The notes beneath the pieces are model-generated. The model saw only the letters and a program-made list of their open reading frames with translations, was not told the DNA's origin and ran no database searches. Below, piece after piece: positions 55,117 through 64,000 of a stretch of 64,000 nt of DNA. Each line of letters begins with the position of its first letter. Within the stretch, counting starts at the first letter, position 1. The DNA is taken from assembly GCF_029360705.1 (NCBI RefSeq), contig NZ_JARKMX010000001.1, positions 248,001 through 312,000 of the forward strand, written 5' to 3'. Source of the DNA: Paraflavitalea pollutisoli. GTDB lineage: Bacteria; Bacteroidota; Bacteroidia; Chitinophagales; Chitinophagaceae. A program made the translations under genes and the position numbers.

Positions 55117-56355
55117 ATGATACAATTCGAGAAATTTACGTTGTCCAATGGTCTGCGCGTGGTAGTACATGAAGACCCCTCCACTCCCATGGCGGTTGTC
55201 AATATTATGTATGATGTAGGTGCGCGCGATGAAGATCCCGGCAAGACCGGTTTCGCCCATTTGTTCGAACACCTGATGTTCGGCGGGTCCATCAACATTG
55301 AAGATTTTGAAACGCCCCTCCAGATGGCCGGTGGAGAGAATAATGCCTATACCTCCAACGACGTCACCAATTATTATGTACAGCTGCCGGCAGAGAACCT
55401 GGAAACGGCGCTGTGGCTGGAAAGTGACCGTTTGCTATCGCTGGCCTTCGATGAGAAGAGCCTCGAGGTACAACGCAAAGTGGTTTGCGAAGAGTTTAAA
55501 GAACATTACATCAACAAGCCCTATGGCGATGTTTGGTTCAAGCTCCGTGAAATGGCCTATCCCAACCACCCCTATCGCTGGATGACGATTGGCAAAGAAT
55601 TATCACACATCGAAAATGCCACGCTGGAAGACGTCAAGCAATTCTTCTTCAAACATTACCGCCCTGTCAATGCTATTCTCGTAGTAGGTGGTAATGTGAA
55701 GACTGCCGAGGTAAAAACCCTGGTGGAGAAATGGTTTGCCGATATTCCTGCCGGTGAAAAATACGAACGCCATATACCGGAAGAGCTGCCACAAACAGCT
55801 CCCCGTCGTATGGAAGTGAAAGCTGATGTGCCACTCGATGCTTTGTATAAGGTATGGCATATGGATGACCGGCTCGACCACGGCTATTATGTAGCCGACC
55901 TCATTACCGAAGTGATGGGTGGTGGTGGATCTTCCCGCCTGTTCCAAACGTTGGTGAAGGAGAAAAAGCTGTTCAGCCATATCGAGTGTTACCATTTTGG
56001 TTCTGTAGGCAGAGGCCTCCTGGCCATCGAAGGCAAGCTGGTAAAAGGCGTGAAGATGGAAGATGCTGAAAAGGCGGTTGACGAAGAAGTGGAGAAACTG
56101 AAGCTGGAAGGTATTACGGAAAAAGAGCTCACCAAGATCAAGAACAAGACGGAGTCATCCATCGCTTTTGAAGACATGAGCGTGATGACCCGTACCAATA
56201 ACCTGGCATTCTATGAACTGCTGGGTGATGCCAACCTGTTCAATACCGATCGTGAGAAGTATTTTGCCGTAACGCGGGAAGATATCCTGCAATACAGCCG
56301 GAAGATCTTCGACGTCAATAATTCGAATACGCTCTGTTATTACAGCAATAACTAA
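55117..56355 (+). CDS. M16 zinc metallopeptidase, catalytic subunit
   Basis: 412 aa, no signal peptide, cytosolic by sequence. The zinc-binding inverted motif HLFEH is at residues 48-52 in FAHLFEHLMFGG; the third ligand Glu lies in VCEEFKEHY. The second M16 lobe follows from about residue 180. It corresponds to the MPP-beta/PqqL-type active subunit and is followed 107 bp downstream by a second M16 gene lacking the motif, so the two probably form a heterodimer that degrades small peptides. Confidence 0.93.
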   Translation: MIQFEKFTLSNGLRVVVHEDPSTPMAVVNIMYDVGARDEDPGKTGFAHLFEHLMFGGSINIEDFETPLQMAGGENNAYTSNDVTNYYVQLPAENLETALWLESDRLLSLAFDEKSLEVQRKVVCEEFKEHYINKPYGDVWFKLREMAYPNHPYRWMTIGKELSHIENATLEDVKQFFFKHYRPVNAILVVGGNVKTAEVKTLVEKWFADIPAGEKYERHIPEELPQTAPRRMEVKADVPLDALYKVWHMDDRLDHGYYVADLITEVMGGGGSSRLFQTLVKEKKLFSHIECYHFGSVGRGLLAIEGKLVKGVKMEDAEKAVDEEVEKLKLEGITEKELTKIKNKTESSIAFEDMSVMTRTNNLAFYELLGDANLFNTDREKYFAVTREDILQYSRKIFDVNNSNTLCYYSNN

Positions 56356-56462
56356 GTGTGGGCAGGTGAAATACCTGCTACCTGCGGGCCGCGTCACAGG
56401 CCGAAAGCTGCTGGCGCCGTCTCAAGAAACAAGTTTACTAATTAGTGATCCCGATCCATACA

Positions 56463-57746
56463 ATGGTTAATAGAACAATTGCTCCTCCAATAAAGGAACC
56501 GGTCGATTTCTCGATAGCACTGCCGGGCTGTCAAAAAAACATCCTTTCCAACGGCATCGAAGTGTATTCCGTGGATATGGGCAGTGAAGAGGCCCTCATG
56601 ATCAATTGGGTATTCGTTGCCGGCAACTGGTACGAGGATAAGAAAGCCGTTGCTGCTGCTACAAACTTCCTGTTGAAGAACGGTACCTCCAAAAGGACTG
56701 CCTTCGAGATCAATGAACATTTCGAGTACCATGGCGCCTACCTCAGCAGGTCCTGCTACAGCGAAACATCAGAGATCACACTGCATTGCCTCAATCGCCA
56801 TATCAACGAGCTGCTGCCCGTAGTAGCCGAGTTGGTAACCGATGCAGTACTTCCCGAAGAAGAACTGGCCATCTATAAGCAAAACGCCAAGCAGAGACTC
56901 ACCGTCAGCTTGCAGAAATGCGAGTTTGTAGCCGGTCGCCTGATCGACGCTTACCTCTATGGCGAGGAGCATCCCTATGGTAAATACAATAACGCGGAAG
57001 ATTATGATGGCGTAAGTCGGGAAGATGTATCGGCCTTCTATGATAAGTTTTACCGCAATGGCCGTTGTGTGATCTTTGCCGCGGGTAAACTGCCGGCCAA
57101 TTTGTTGGCCGATCTCGAAAAGCATTTCGGCTCCCTGCCATTGCGTACGCATCGCCAGGACTCGATGATCGTACATCCCGTACAGCCGGCCATGCAGAAG
57201 AAAAGCCATATCATCAACGATGCCGCTGGTGTACAGGCTGCCATCCGTATCGCCAGGCCATTTCCCAACAGACACCACCCCGACTTCCCCAAGGTCATGG
57301 TGCTGAACAGCCTGTTTGGCGGATTCTTTGGATCTCGCCTGATGGCCAATATCCGGGAAGACAAAGGATATACCTATGGTATTTATAGTTATCTCCTTAA
57401 TCACGTACACGATGGCGGCTGGATGATCAGCACCGAGGCTGGCAGGGATGTGAGCGAGGCTACGATCACCGAAGTGTACAATGAAATGGAGCTGCTGCGC
57501 GATGAGCCGGTCGATGAAGAAGAGCTGCTGATGACCCGTAACTATATGATCGGAACCATCCTGGGCGACCTGGACGGACCCTTCCAGGTGATCGGGCGTT
57601 GGAAGACCATGGTGCTTAACAACCTTGATGAAAGCTATTTCTACAACAGTCTCGAAACGATCCGGAAAGTGTCTGCAGAAGAGTTACAGGAGCTGTCGAA
57701 GAAATATTTAAATCCCGAAGATTTCTACGAGTTGGTCGTTATATAG
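56463..57746 (+). CDS. M16-family protein, non-catalytic subunit
   Basis: 427 aa from the ATG at 56463 (a GTG six codons upstream is possible). The fold pattern follows M16: NWVFVAGNWYEDKKAVAAATNFLLKNGTSKRTAFEINEHFEYHGAYL. HxxEH is absent: the equivalent reads AAATNF, so no zinc site is present. Late Arg and Tyr residues (NREDKGYTYGIYSYL region, where R/Y bind substrate in M16B partners) are kept. The downstream partner of the active subunit is thus probably regulatory or substrate-binding. Confidence 0.9.
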   Translation: MVNRTIAPPIKEPVDFSIALPGCQKNILSNGIEVYSVDMGSEEALMINWVFVAGNWYEDKKAVAAATNFLLKNGTSKRTAFEINEHFEYHGAYLSRSCYSETSEITLHCLNRHINELLPVVAELVTDAVLPEEELAIYKQNAKQRLTVSLQKCEFVAGRLIDAYLYGEEHPYGKYNNAEDYDGVSREDVSAFYDKFYRNGRCVIFAAGKLPANLLADLEKHFGSLPLRTHRQDSMIVHPVQPAMQKKSHIINDAAGVQAAIRIARPFPNRHHPDFPKVMVLNSLFGGFFGSRLMANIREDKGYTYGIYSYLLNHVHDGGWMISTEAGRDVSEATITEVYNEMELLRDEPVDEEELLMTRNYMIGTILGDLDGPFQVIGRWKTMVLNNLDESYFYNSLETIRKVSAEELQELSKKYLNPEDFYELVVI

Positions 57747-57813
57747 AACGCCATAACCAGAATAGTGAATAAGTATTACCTTCAGTAGTATCCCAGCGTC
57801 ATGCACGCCGGAA

Positions 57814-57821
57814 TAAATTTG
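57814..57821 (+). promoter_or_regulatory. -7 box directly before the small membrane-protein gene
   Basis: TAAATTTG, a perfect TAnnTTTG, ends 6 bp before the ATG at 57828: a predicted leaderless or nearly leaderless mRNA. Confidence 0.45.
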
Positions 57822-57827
57822 CAGGCT

Positions 57828-58178
57828 ATGAACTTTATCATGCGCATCATCGTGACCTCCATCATTGCTTTCGGGCTATCGTATATCCTGAAGGGGGTTC
57901 ACATCGATTCTTTCTGGGCGGCTATTATTTTTGCTGTTGTACTGGCCATTCTCAACGCCATCCTGCGTCCGATCTTTATTTTGCTCACGTTACCCATTAC
58001 GCTGGTCACCTTTGGCTTGTTCCTTTTTGTGATCAATGCAGCCCTGATTTTGCTGACGGCAGAGTTTGTAGATGGCTTTAGGGTTGATGGGTTTTGGTGG
58101 GCGCTGCTGTTCAGTTTGCTGTTATCGATCATAACCTCGGTATTGAGCCGGCAGGAACGGCGGGAAAAGGAAGACTAA
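57828..58178 (+). CDS. Phage holin family 4-like small membrane protein
   Basis: 116 aa with four hydrophobic segments and a charged tail (RQERREKED). The pattern IIAFGLSYILKGVHIDSFWAAIIFAVVLAILNAILRPI followed by LTLPITLVTFGLFLFVINAALILL fits the widespread chromosomal PF04020 family, called phage holin 4 superfamily IV. Despite the name no phage genes are near. The start at 57828 gives the family N-terminus and lies right after the -7 box. Function unknown. Confidence 0.88.
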   Translation: MNFIMRIIVTSIIAFGLSYILKGVHIDSFWAAIIFAVVLAILNAILRPIFILLTLPITLVTFGLFLFVINAALILLTAEFVDGFRVDGFWWALLFSLLLSIITSVLSRQERREKED

Positions 58179-58205
58179 ATCGGGGCTACATAAAACGATA
58201 CTACG

Positions 58206-58235
58206 GGGAAGTGTTTCAAAACACTTCCCTTTTTT
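58206..58235 (+). terminator. Terminator after the small membrane-protein gene
   Basis: Perfect 10-bp stem (58206-58215 with 58220-58229), TCAA loop, six T. Confidence 0.9.
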
Positions 58236-58296
58236 GTGCCCATTTGTAGTTATCTTAAACTTAAAATGGAACCTTTCCGGGCTTCATGATGATCTA

Positions 58297-58304
58297 TATC
58301 TTTG
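58297..58304 (+). promoter_or_regulatory. -7 box directly before the E1 dehydrogenase gene
   Basis: TATCTTTG, a perfect TAnnTTTG, ends 4 bp before the ATG at 58309, again predicting a leaderless mRNA. Confidence 0.5.
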
Positions 58305-58308
58305 TTGT

Positions 58309-60318
58309 ATGCAATTCAACCGTAAAGACCTATCCAACGACCAACTGGTCCATTTCTACAAAAGCCTGTTGCTTCCCCGCATGATCGAGGAAAAAATGCT
58401 GGTGTTGTTGCGACAGGGCAAGATATCCAAGTGGTTCAGCGGTATCGGGCAGGAAGCAATTGCAGTAGGCGCCACCCTGGCGCTGGAGGCCGACGAATGG
58501 ATCATGCCACTTCACCGCAATCTCGGGGTCTTTACTACCCGCAGTATGCCGCTCAGTAAACTGTTCCTGCAATGGCAGGGCAGTCGCGAAGGCTATAGCA
58601 AAGGACGGGAAAGAAGCTTCCATTTTGGCAGCAAAGAGCACCATATATGTGGTATGATCTCTCACCTCGGTCCGCAACTGGCGATTGCCGATGGTGTGGC
58701 CCTGGCGCATAAACTTCGTGCAGAAAATAAAGTGGCCCTGGCTTTTACCGGGGAAGGCGGAACCAGTGAAGGCGATTTTCATGAAGCCCTCAATACGGCG
58801 GCCGTCTGGGACCTGCCGGTCATTTTCCTGATCGAGAACAATGGTTATGGATTAAGTACCCCGGTAGCTGAGCAATACCGTTGTGAGAACCTGGTAGAGC
58901 GGGCAAAAGGATATGGTATTGAAGGTGTGCGTATCGATGGCAACAACCTGCTGTCTGTGTACGATACCATCAGGGGCATACGGGATTACTGCATCGAAAA
59001 GCAAAAGCCCTACCTCATCGAGTGTGCCACCTTCCGCATGCGTGGGCACGAGGAGGCCAGCGGCACCAAATATGTACCTGCCTACCTGTTCGATGTATGG
59101 GAGATGAAAGATCCCATCAGGAATTATGAACAGTTCCTGTTGGCCGAGCAGGTAGTTGACCAGGAGCAATTGGCGATCATCCGCCAGGATTTGAAAGAAT
59201 ACATAGAAGTCGAATTGTCCATAGCGTCCAACAGCGCGCCCCTCATACCCAACACCGACGAAGAGCTGCATGATATCTACGCCCCGGCACCGACTGCAGG
59301 CGCGGCAGTGATCGATAATGCCACCCCCCGGTTGATGGAGGAGGCGGCAGGGTATCCGGAGAAGCGGGTGATCGATGCCATCAGCGAAGGCCTGCGGCAG
59401 TCGATGGAGCACCATGACAATCTCGTATTGATGGGTCAGGACATCGCCGAATACGGAGGTGCCTTTAAGATCACGGACGGGTTTGTAGAAATATTTGGTA
59501 AGGCACGCGTACGCAACACGCCGCTCTGCGAAAGTGCTATTATCGGCAGTGCCCTGGGGCTAAGCCTGGAAGGATACAAAAGCATGGTGGAAATGCAGTT
59601 TGCCGATTTTGTATCCGTAGGTTTCAACCAGATCGTCAACAACCTGGCCAAAATACATTACCGTTGGGGGCAGGCCGCTGATGTCGTGATACGGATGCCC
59701 ACAGGAGGCGGTGTCGGCGCAGGCCCCTTCCATTCACAAAGCAATGAAGCCTGGTTTACCCACACCCCCGGCCTTAAAGTGGTATATCCATCCACGCCGA
59801 TGGATGCCAAAGGTTTGCTGATTGCGGCCATCAATGATCCCAATCCTGTGTTATTCTTCGAGCACAAGGCACTTTACCGGAGTATTTCCGGCCAGGTACC
59901 TCCGCATTACTATGAAGTGGAGATTGGCAAAGCACGGGTGGTACAGGAAGGCGTCGATATCTCGATCATTACCTATGGTAGCGGCGTACAGTGGGCCAGT
60001 GAATATGCCCATGCACACAACTATATTTCATTCCATATACTTGACCTGCGTACTTTGTTGCCACTCGATTATCCTTCCATCCGGCAGGCAGTAGCACGTA
60101 CCGGCAAAGTGCTCATCCTGCATGAAGATACCTTGGTAGGCGGCATCGGTGGCGAGCTCGGTGCCTGGATCGGCGAGCACTGCTTCGATCTGCTCGATGC
60201 GCCCGTCATGCGCTGCGCTTCGCTGGATACGCCAGTACCGTTCAATATTGAACTGGAAAATAATTTCCTGGCGAAATCGAGATTGGATGAATACGTTCGC
60301 AAACTGATCAACTATTAA
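58309..60318 (+). CDS. Fused 2-oxoacid dehydrogenase E1 (alpha-beta)
   Basis: 669 aa, alpha and beta subunits in one chain. Alpha part about 1-340: TPP-binding pattern GEGGTSEGDFHEALNTA ending in ENNGYG, and HRNLGVFTTRSMPL. Beta part from about 365: EKRVIDAISEGLRQSMEHHDNLVLMGQDIAEYGGAFKIT and PTGGGVGAGPFHSQSNEAWF. This is the branched-chain (2-oxoisovalerate-type) E1 common in Bacteroidota; pyruvate-type E1 cannot be excluded. It decarboxylates the 2-oxoacid with thiamine pyrophosphate and passes acyl groups to lipoyl-E2. No E2 or E3 is in the window. Confidence 0.92.
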   Translation: MQFNRKDLSNDQLVHFYKSLLLPRMIEEKMLVLLRQGKISKWFSGIGQEAIAVGATLALEADEWIMPLHRNLGVFTTRSMPLSKLFLQWQGSREGYSKGRERSFHFGSKEHHICGMISHLGPQLAIADGVALAHKLRAENKVALAFTGEGGTSEGDFHEALNTAAVWDLPVIFLIENNGYGLSTPVAEQYRCENLVERAKGYGIEGVRIDGNNLLSVYDTIRGIRDYCIEKQKPYLIECATFRMRGHEEASGTKYVPAYLFDVWEMKDPIRNYEQFLLAEQVVDQEQLAIIRQDLKEYIEVELSIASNSAPLIPNTDEELHDIYAPAPTAGAAVIDNATPRLMEEAAGYPEKRVIDAISEGLRQSMEHHDNLVLMGQDIAEYGGAFKITDGFVEIFGKARVRNTPLCESAIIGSALGLSLEGYKSMVEMQFADFVSVGFNQIVNNLAKIHYRWGQAADVVIRMPTGGGVGAGPFHSQSNEAWFTHTPGLKVVYPSTPMDAKGLLIAAINDPNPVLFFEHKALYRSISGQVPPHYYEVEIGKARVVQEGVDISIITYGSGVQWASEYAHAHNYISFHILDLRTLLPLDYPSIRQAVARTGKVLILHEDTLVGGIGGELGAWIGEHCFDLLDAPVMRCASLDTPVPFNIELENNFLAKSRLDEYVRKLINY

Positions 60319-60383
60319 ACTTCTTTCAGCGGGCCTGTGTAATCCATCGCCTGGGTGCATCTTCTTCCAAACCCCCTGCTTGC

Positions 60384-63300
60384 ATGAGAAGACAGGCTCT
60401 ACTCTTATCGATCGTCTTATTGTGGACCATGCAGACTGTTGCGCAACAGCTATTGTCGGATAGCCGGCAGTCTGGTGTTTATACCTATGTTTACCGCATC
60501 TCACCCCAGGAGGCAATTCGCCTGTTCAAGTCAAATATGCGGGCACTGACAGAACAATACCTGCACACCCGGGTCGATTCCTTTGTTACCGATCGCAACC
60601 AACCACCGGCTTTGACGCCGGGCAACTATATTTTTGTAAAAGCCGTTGGCAATCACCTGCGAGGTGAACTGAAAACAATCGGTGACCTGCAGATCAAATT
60701 ACTACGGAATGCGCGCGACCTGCATATCGTTTTGCACGACCGTACCGGTAAGCCCATCACCCAGGCAACCGTAAAGGCGGGGAGCAGAAAGCTGCCGTTC
60801 GATGATAATCTGCAGGCATTTCATGCCCGTACATCGAGGCCGGCACTGATCGCTGTGAGCCATGAAGGTATCCTGCACCTGTCCAGGGTAACCGATGAAT
60901 ACCCATCCTATTCCTGGCATAAACCTTCTTTGGTTCGCAGGTTCACCCAGGGCGTAGAGCGCCTTATTGGCGGAAACGACCGGTACCAGAGCCGTAGTTT
61001 TTTTAATGGCAAAACTTCTCATGAGCAAAGTTTCCGCGGCTTTATGGTATTCAACAAACCCATTTATAAACCCGGCGATACGGTCCGGCTGAAGGCCTGG
61101 GTGTCGACAACCAATGGTAAGCCGGTCAACAGGCCGCTGCTGTTGCGCCTGGTAGACCGCAACCTGGATACCGATACGATACTCACAACGATTAGCCCTT
61201 ATCAACCCGGGGGATACGAGACGAGTTTTGTATTAACCGACTCGCCCGATCTAACCCTCGATAAACAATATCTCCTGACACTCGAAGAGCCTAGCAGTCG
61301 TAAATACGATCTGGTAGGTTATAGTGGAAAGCTACGCGAAAATGAATACGCCCTGAAGCGTAAAGTACTCATGCGGGGTAATTTCAAATACGAAGATTAC
61401 CAGCTGGCACAAGTAACCTTCACAGCAAGAAGTGATAAGAAAGAGCACACCCGTGGCACACCGGTTTCGATCTATTGTAAAGCTGTCGACGAAAATGATC
61501 TGTCCGTCATGGACGGCAGGGTAGAATTGACGATGGTCACCGATCCATATAGTGTCAATGGGTTTCAGGCGCCACAAGTATTTATCGCCGACACCATCTG
61601 GCGACACGAACAACGGCTCGACGCTATTGGCGAAACCAGGATCGTTCTTCCCGACAGCCTGTTTCCCCGGGTGTCTTTTCGGTATACGATCCGATGTCGT
61701 TTCCTGAACAGCAATAATGAAGAGAAGATAGTGTCACTTTCTCAGGAGTATAAAGACCAGCGGCGCGAGCTCAGTATTGCCCCGCGCAAAGATTCCCTGC
61801 AGCTGTCCGTATTGGAAGCTGGCAAGTCCGTTCCGGCCCGGGCACAACTCTATGCACTCGCAGCACAAAGCGATACCCTTTATAGCCAATCGATCCAACT
61901 GCCGGCCAATATCCGCCTGGACCCTTTCGTTGCCGACTACGTGGTGGCCACCGACAGTCTTTCCAAAACGTATAGCAGGAGTGCCAATGCCGGACTGCTG
62001 CAATTCCGGTCTTCCCGCAGCAAAGACTCCGTAATGGTGGAAGTGATCAATCCGCGCAAGGTGCATTTCTGGTATTCCCTGTATGCCGGCCGCAAGCTTA
62101 TACAGCAGGGGCAAAGCGATACGCTGTATTTTAAAGAGAGATCCCGTACGGTCCGTGATTACGCCTTGTCCGTACAATACATCGATGGCAATAAGGCCGG
62201 ATCAGATTTTCACACTATCACGTACAATCCGCGTGAGCTGAAGATTCAGGTACAGCAACCTGCCCAGGTTTATCCCGGCCAGCAGGCCTCCATCTCTTTC
62301 GAGGTGACGGATGCCGAGGGGCAACCCGTCGCCGATGCAGATCTCACGGCTTATGCTTTTACCCGAAAATTCACCAACGCGTCGTTGCCTGCTATTCCTT
62401 CCTGGGGTGCTGCCTACAGTGGGCCGCGAAGAGGCAAGAACTTTGTCCTTCGCCAACAGCAGGGCGACTCAGCTGCCATCCTGATGAACTGGGAACGCTG
62501 GAGCCGGGAGATGCACCTGGATACCATCGAATACTATAAGTTCCTGCATCCTGCCACGATCTATACCAATACAGAACCTGCCCCGCATCGCACTACCCAG
62601 CTTGCGCCATTCGTGGTATTGAACGGCCAACTGGTGCCCGTGCAGTTGTTGTACATCGATGAAGAGCCGATGTTCTTTAACCAGGCAGGAAATCTGCAGC
62701 AATACAGTTTTGCGGTAAAGCCGGGTAAACATACGCTGCGTATCAGGATCCACAACAGCCAGCTCACCATTTATGGTGTAGAGGCAGCAGCCGGAAAGAA
62801 GACCATCCTCTCCATCAATGCCGGCAAAGAAAATAGCGCCATCATGCAGGAGAAAATGCCTTCAACCCTATCGAAGTATGAAAAACTGTTGTGGAGCAGG
62901 TACATGATCCTGGTAGAAAACAATTTTGGAGAGCGGCTCGCTACCTTAAACGATGGCGTGCGGACTCTCCCGCTCAACTTTGCGCTCACTCCATATCAGT
63001 ATGGTACATCTTTCAACGGGTATGGCTTACACACAGCCTATCGATACTGGCACCAAACCACCATTCGCCCCAACCACCAGCCAGTAGTACTGGTTGGCCC
63101 ACTGACGCCTTCCGATGGCGTCTTAAAGGTGTATGACAGGTATTCCCAGCCTTTTGAGCTGGAAGGAAATTATTTGTACAAGTTCATGAAAGGGCAGATC
63201 AGGCAAAAACAGCTGCCACCTGGCTCCTTCGTATTCCCGAATGGTTTTAACCGTAGCGTACACGCTCCGAATTTTAGGGATTTTGTATGGTCTGCTGCCG

Positions 63301-64000
63301 ATATCGATAGTTTATGGAGCCATTTTCTGGATCACCGCAGCGCCAACGAAGAGTTGTTTACCAACGAATACCTGAATAGCGCCGGCAATGGTCAGCTGAG
63401 GATCGCTCCACCCCGGCAGATGGATGGCGAGCCGCTGTTTGTAAAAAACATTCTCTTGTTCAGACATGATAACCCTGATTTTCTTCGCATCTATAGGGGT
63501 GGCGCTACCAATCTAGGATATGTAAAGCCGGGTCAGTACAGGATCGTATACCTGTTTAAGCAGGACGCTTATTATGTAAAAGACAGTGTGCTGGTACACA
63601 AGAATGGAATCAATTATTTCGATGCAGGCAAAATAACACTACTGCCCCAAGACAGCGTAAGTATCCGGCTATCCGACTTATTCAGAAACCGTGATCGCTA
63701 CCGGGGTAACGCGTATGCCGAGGATGCGGAGCTCATCAAAGCAGTATTCAATAGTAAATATGTGGACACCGCCAGGTTTAAGCAGGTATTGTTCGGTCGG
63801 GTGATAGATCGTGAAACGCGCCTGCCCTTGCCTGGTGCCAGCGTTGTGGTGAAAGGTGCAGGCGTGGGTACGCTAACGGACCGGCTCGGCAACTTCCAGT
63901 TGCGAGTGCCTGAAAGCGGTATGTTGGTTACCTCGAATATCGGTTACGATGTGGTGTATACCAATTACACGGACAGAAATATGGTAGAGATCGAGTTGAC
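60384..64000 (+). CDS. MG2-domain (alpha-2-macroglobulin-like) protein, partial
   Basis: 1205 codons are visible and the frame is open to the window end. Signal peptide about residues 1-21 (TVAQ). The macroglobulin MG2 domain has FNKPIYKPGDTVRLKAWV near residue 230, followed by repeated beta-sandwich segments. No thioester CxEQ is seen in the part present. From about residue 1133 a CarboxypepD_reg-like domain begins (VIDRETRLPLPGASVVVKGAG, with TDRLGNFQLRV), as at the start of TonB-dependent receptors, so a plug domain may follow beyond the window. It is probably an envelope protein. Function is not known. Confidence 0.85.
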   Translation, partial: MRRQALLLSIVLLWTMQTVAQQLLSDSRQSGVYTYVYRISPQEAIRLFKSNMRALTEQYLHTRVDSFVTDRNQPPALTPGNYIFVKAVGNHLRGELKTIGDLQIKLLRNARDLHIVLHDRTGKPITQATVKAGSRKLPFDDNLQAFHARTSRPALIAVSHEGILHLSRVTDEYPSYSWHKPSLVRRFTQGVERLIGGNDRYQSRSFFNGKTSHEQSFRGFMVFNKPIYKPGDTVRLKAWVSTTNGKPVNRPLLLRLVDRNLDTDTILTTISPYQPGGYETSFVLTDSPDLTLDKQYLLTLEEPSSRKYDLVGYSGKLRENEYALKRKVLMRGNFKYEDYQLAQVTFTARSDKKEHTRGTPVSIYCKAVDENDLSVMDGRVELTMVTDPYSVNGFQAPQVFIADTIWRHEQRLDAIGETRIVLPDSLFPRVSFRYTIRCRFLNSNNEEKIVSLSQEYKDQRRELSIAPRKDSLQLSVLEAGKSVPARAQLYALAAQSDTLYSQSIQLPANIRLDPFVADYVVATDSLSKTYSRSANAGLLQFRSSRSKDSVMVEVINPRKVHFWYSLYAGRKLIQQGQSDTLYFKERSRTVRDYALSVQYIDGNKAGSDFHTITYNPRELKIQVQQPAQVYPGQQASISFEVTDAEGQPVADADLTAYAFTRKFTNASLPAIPSWGAAYSGPRRGKNFVLRQQQGDSAAILMNWERWSREMHLDTIEYYKFLHPATIYTNTEPAPHRTTQLAPFVVLNGQLVPVQLLYIDEEPMFFNQAGNLQQYSFAVKPGKHTLRIRIHNSQLTIYGVEAAAGKKTILSINAGKENSAIMQEKMPSTLSKYEKLLWSRYMILVENNFGERLATLNDGVRTLPLNFALTPYQYGTSFNGYGLHTAYRYWHQTTIRPNHQPVVLVGPLTPSDGVLKVYDRYSQPFELEGNYLYKFMKGQIRQKQLPPGSFVFPNGFNRSVHAPNFRDFVWSAADIDSLWSHFLDHRSANEELFTNEYLNSAGNGQLRIAPPRQMDGEPLFVKNILLFRHDNPDFLRIYRGGATNLGYVKPGQYRIVYLFKQDAYYVKDSVLVHKNGINYFDAGKITLLPQDSVSIRLSDLFRNRDRYRGNAYAEDAELIKAVFNSKYVDTARFKQVLFGRVIDRETRLPLPGASVVVKGAGVGTLTDRLGNFQLRVPESGMLVTSNIGYDVVYTNYTDRNMVEIEL

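Noticed and set aside
57828-58178. Prophage remnant because of the phage-holin family name
   Set aside because: PF04020-type proteins are common on chromosomes and no other phage gene is nearby.

Overview
The window looks like chromosome from a member of the Bacteroidota, most likely Chitinophagaceae. The evidence is: promoters of the TTG-N19/20-TAnnTTTG type and few Shine-Dalgarno sequences; two large CarboxypepD_reg-like/outer-membrane beta-barrel proteins; Rho with a long charged insertion; a GLPGLI protein, an IPExxxVDY-like protein, a PadR-PspC pair, futalosine-pathway MqnC and a fused E1 dehydrogenase. I see no rRNA, tRNA, insertion sequence, prophage or CRISPR array. It is mostly a housekeeping region with many short, independently terminated units.

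Layout. 1-6.9 kb: end of an aminotransferase, a helical protein of unknown role, a candidate small RNA with its own promoter and terminator, a GNAT acetyltransferase, a HAD hydrolase and secreted or lipoprotein genes of unknown role. 7-13.7 kb: feoB, ldhA, asnS, an orphan ExbD-like gene and a 2-oxoglutarate/Fe(II) oxygenase. 13.9-16.4 kb: an envelope operon with an LpoB-like lipoprotein and a COG3014-type TPR lipoprotein. 17-19.8 kb: a PadR-PspC operon whose promoter carries two matching dyads and whose leader holds a terminator-like hairpin and a 14-codon ORF. 20-25.6 kb: TraB/GumN-like protein, gcvT, SRPBCC protein, comB and rho. 25.8-29.8 kb: lipoprotein, CPBP-like membrane protein, and a minus-strand run M28 peptidase - IPExxxVDY protein - pterin dehydratase. 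30-41.3 kb: a SWIM-SNF2 helicase and two paralogous outer-membrane proteins flanking a small secreted protein.

41.4-44.2 kb is the most interesting locus. A TPP riboswitch with a readable antiterminator/terminator switch controls four overlapping or nearly abutting genes: a SAM methyltransferase, a PurM/HypE/ThiL-like protein, a ThiE-like barrel that has lost most residues used by ThiE to bind pyrophosphate, and a Trm112-like zinc-ribbon protein. No canonical thiamine biosynthesis gene is present. The set reads as a TPP-repressed pathway of unknown chemistry.

44.3-64 kb: a GLPGLI gene divergent from a two-component system, a multi-PAS hybrid histidine kinase, mqnC, a double-DTG aspartyl protease with PDZ, a pair of M16 peptidases (one active, one apparently inactive), a small membrane protein, a fused 2-oxoacid dehydrogenase E1, and the first 1205 codons of an alpha-2-macroglobulin-like MG2 protein that runs off the window.

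Start codons were moved inward from the longest reading frame where the signal peptide, family start or promoter position called for it. All family calls come from reading motifs by eye; no database search was run.
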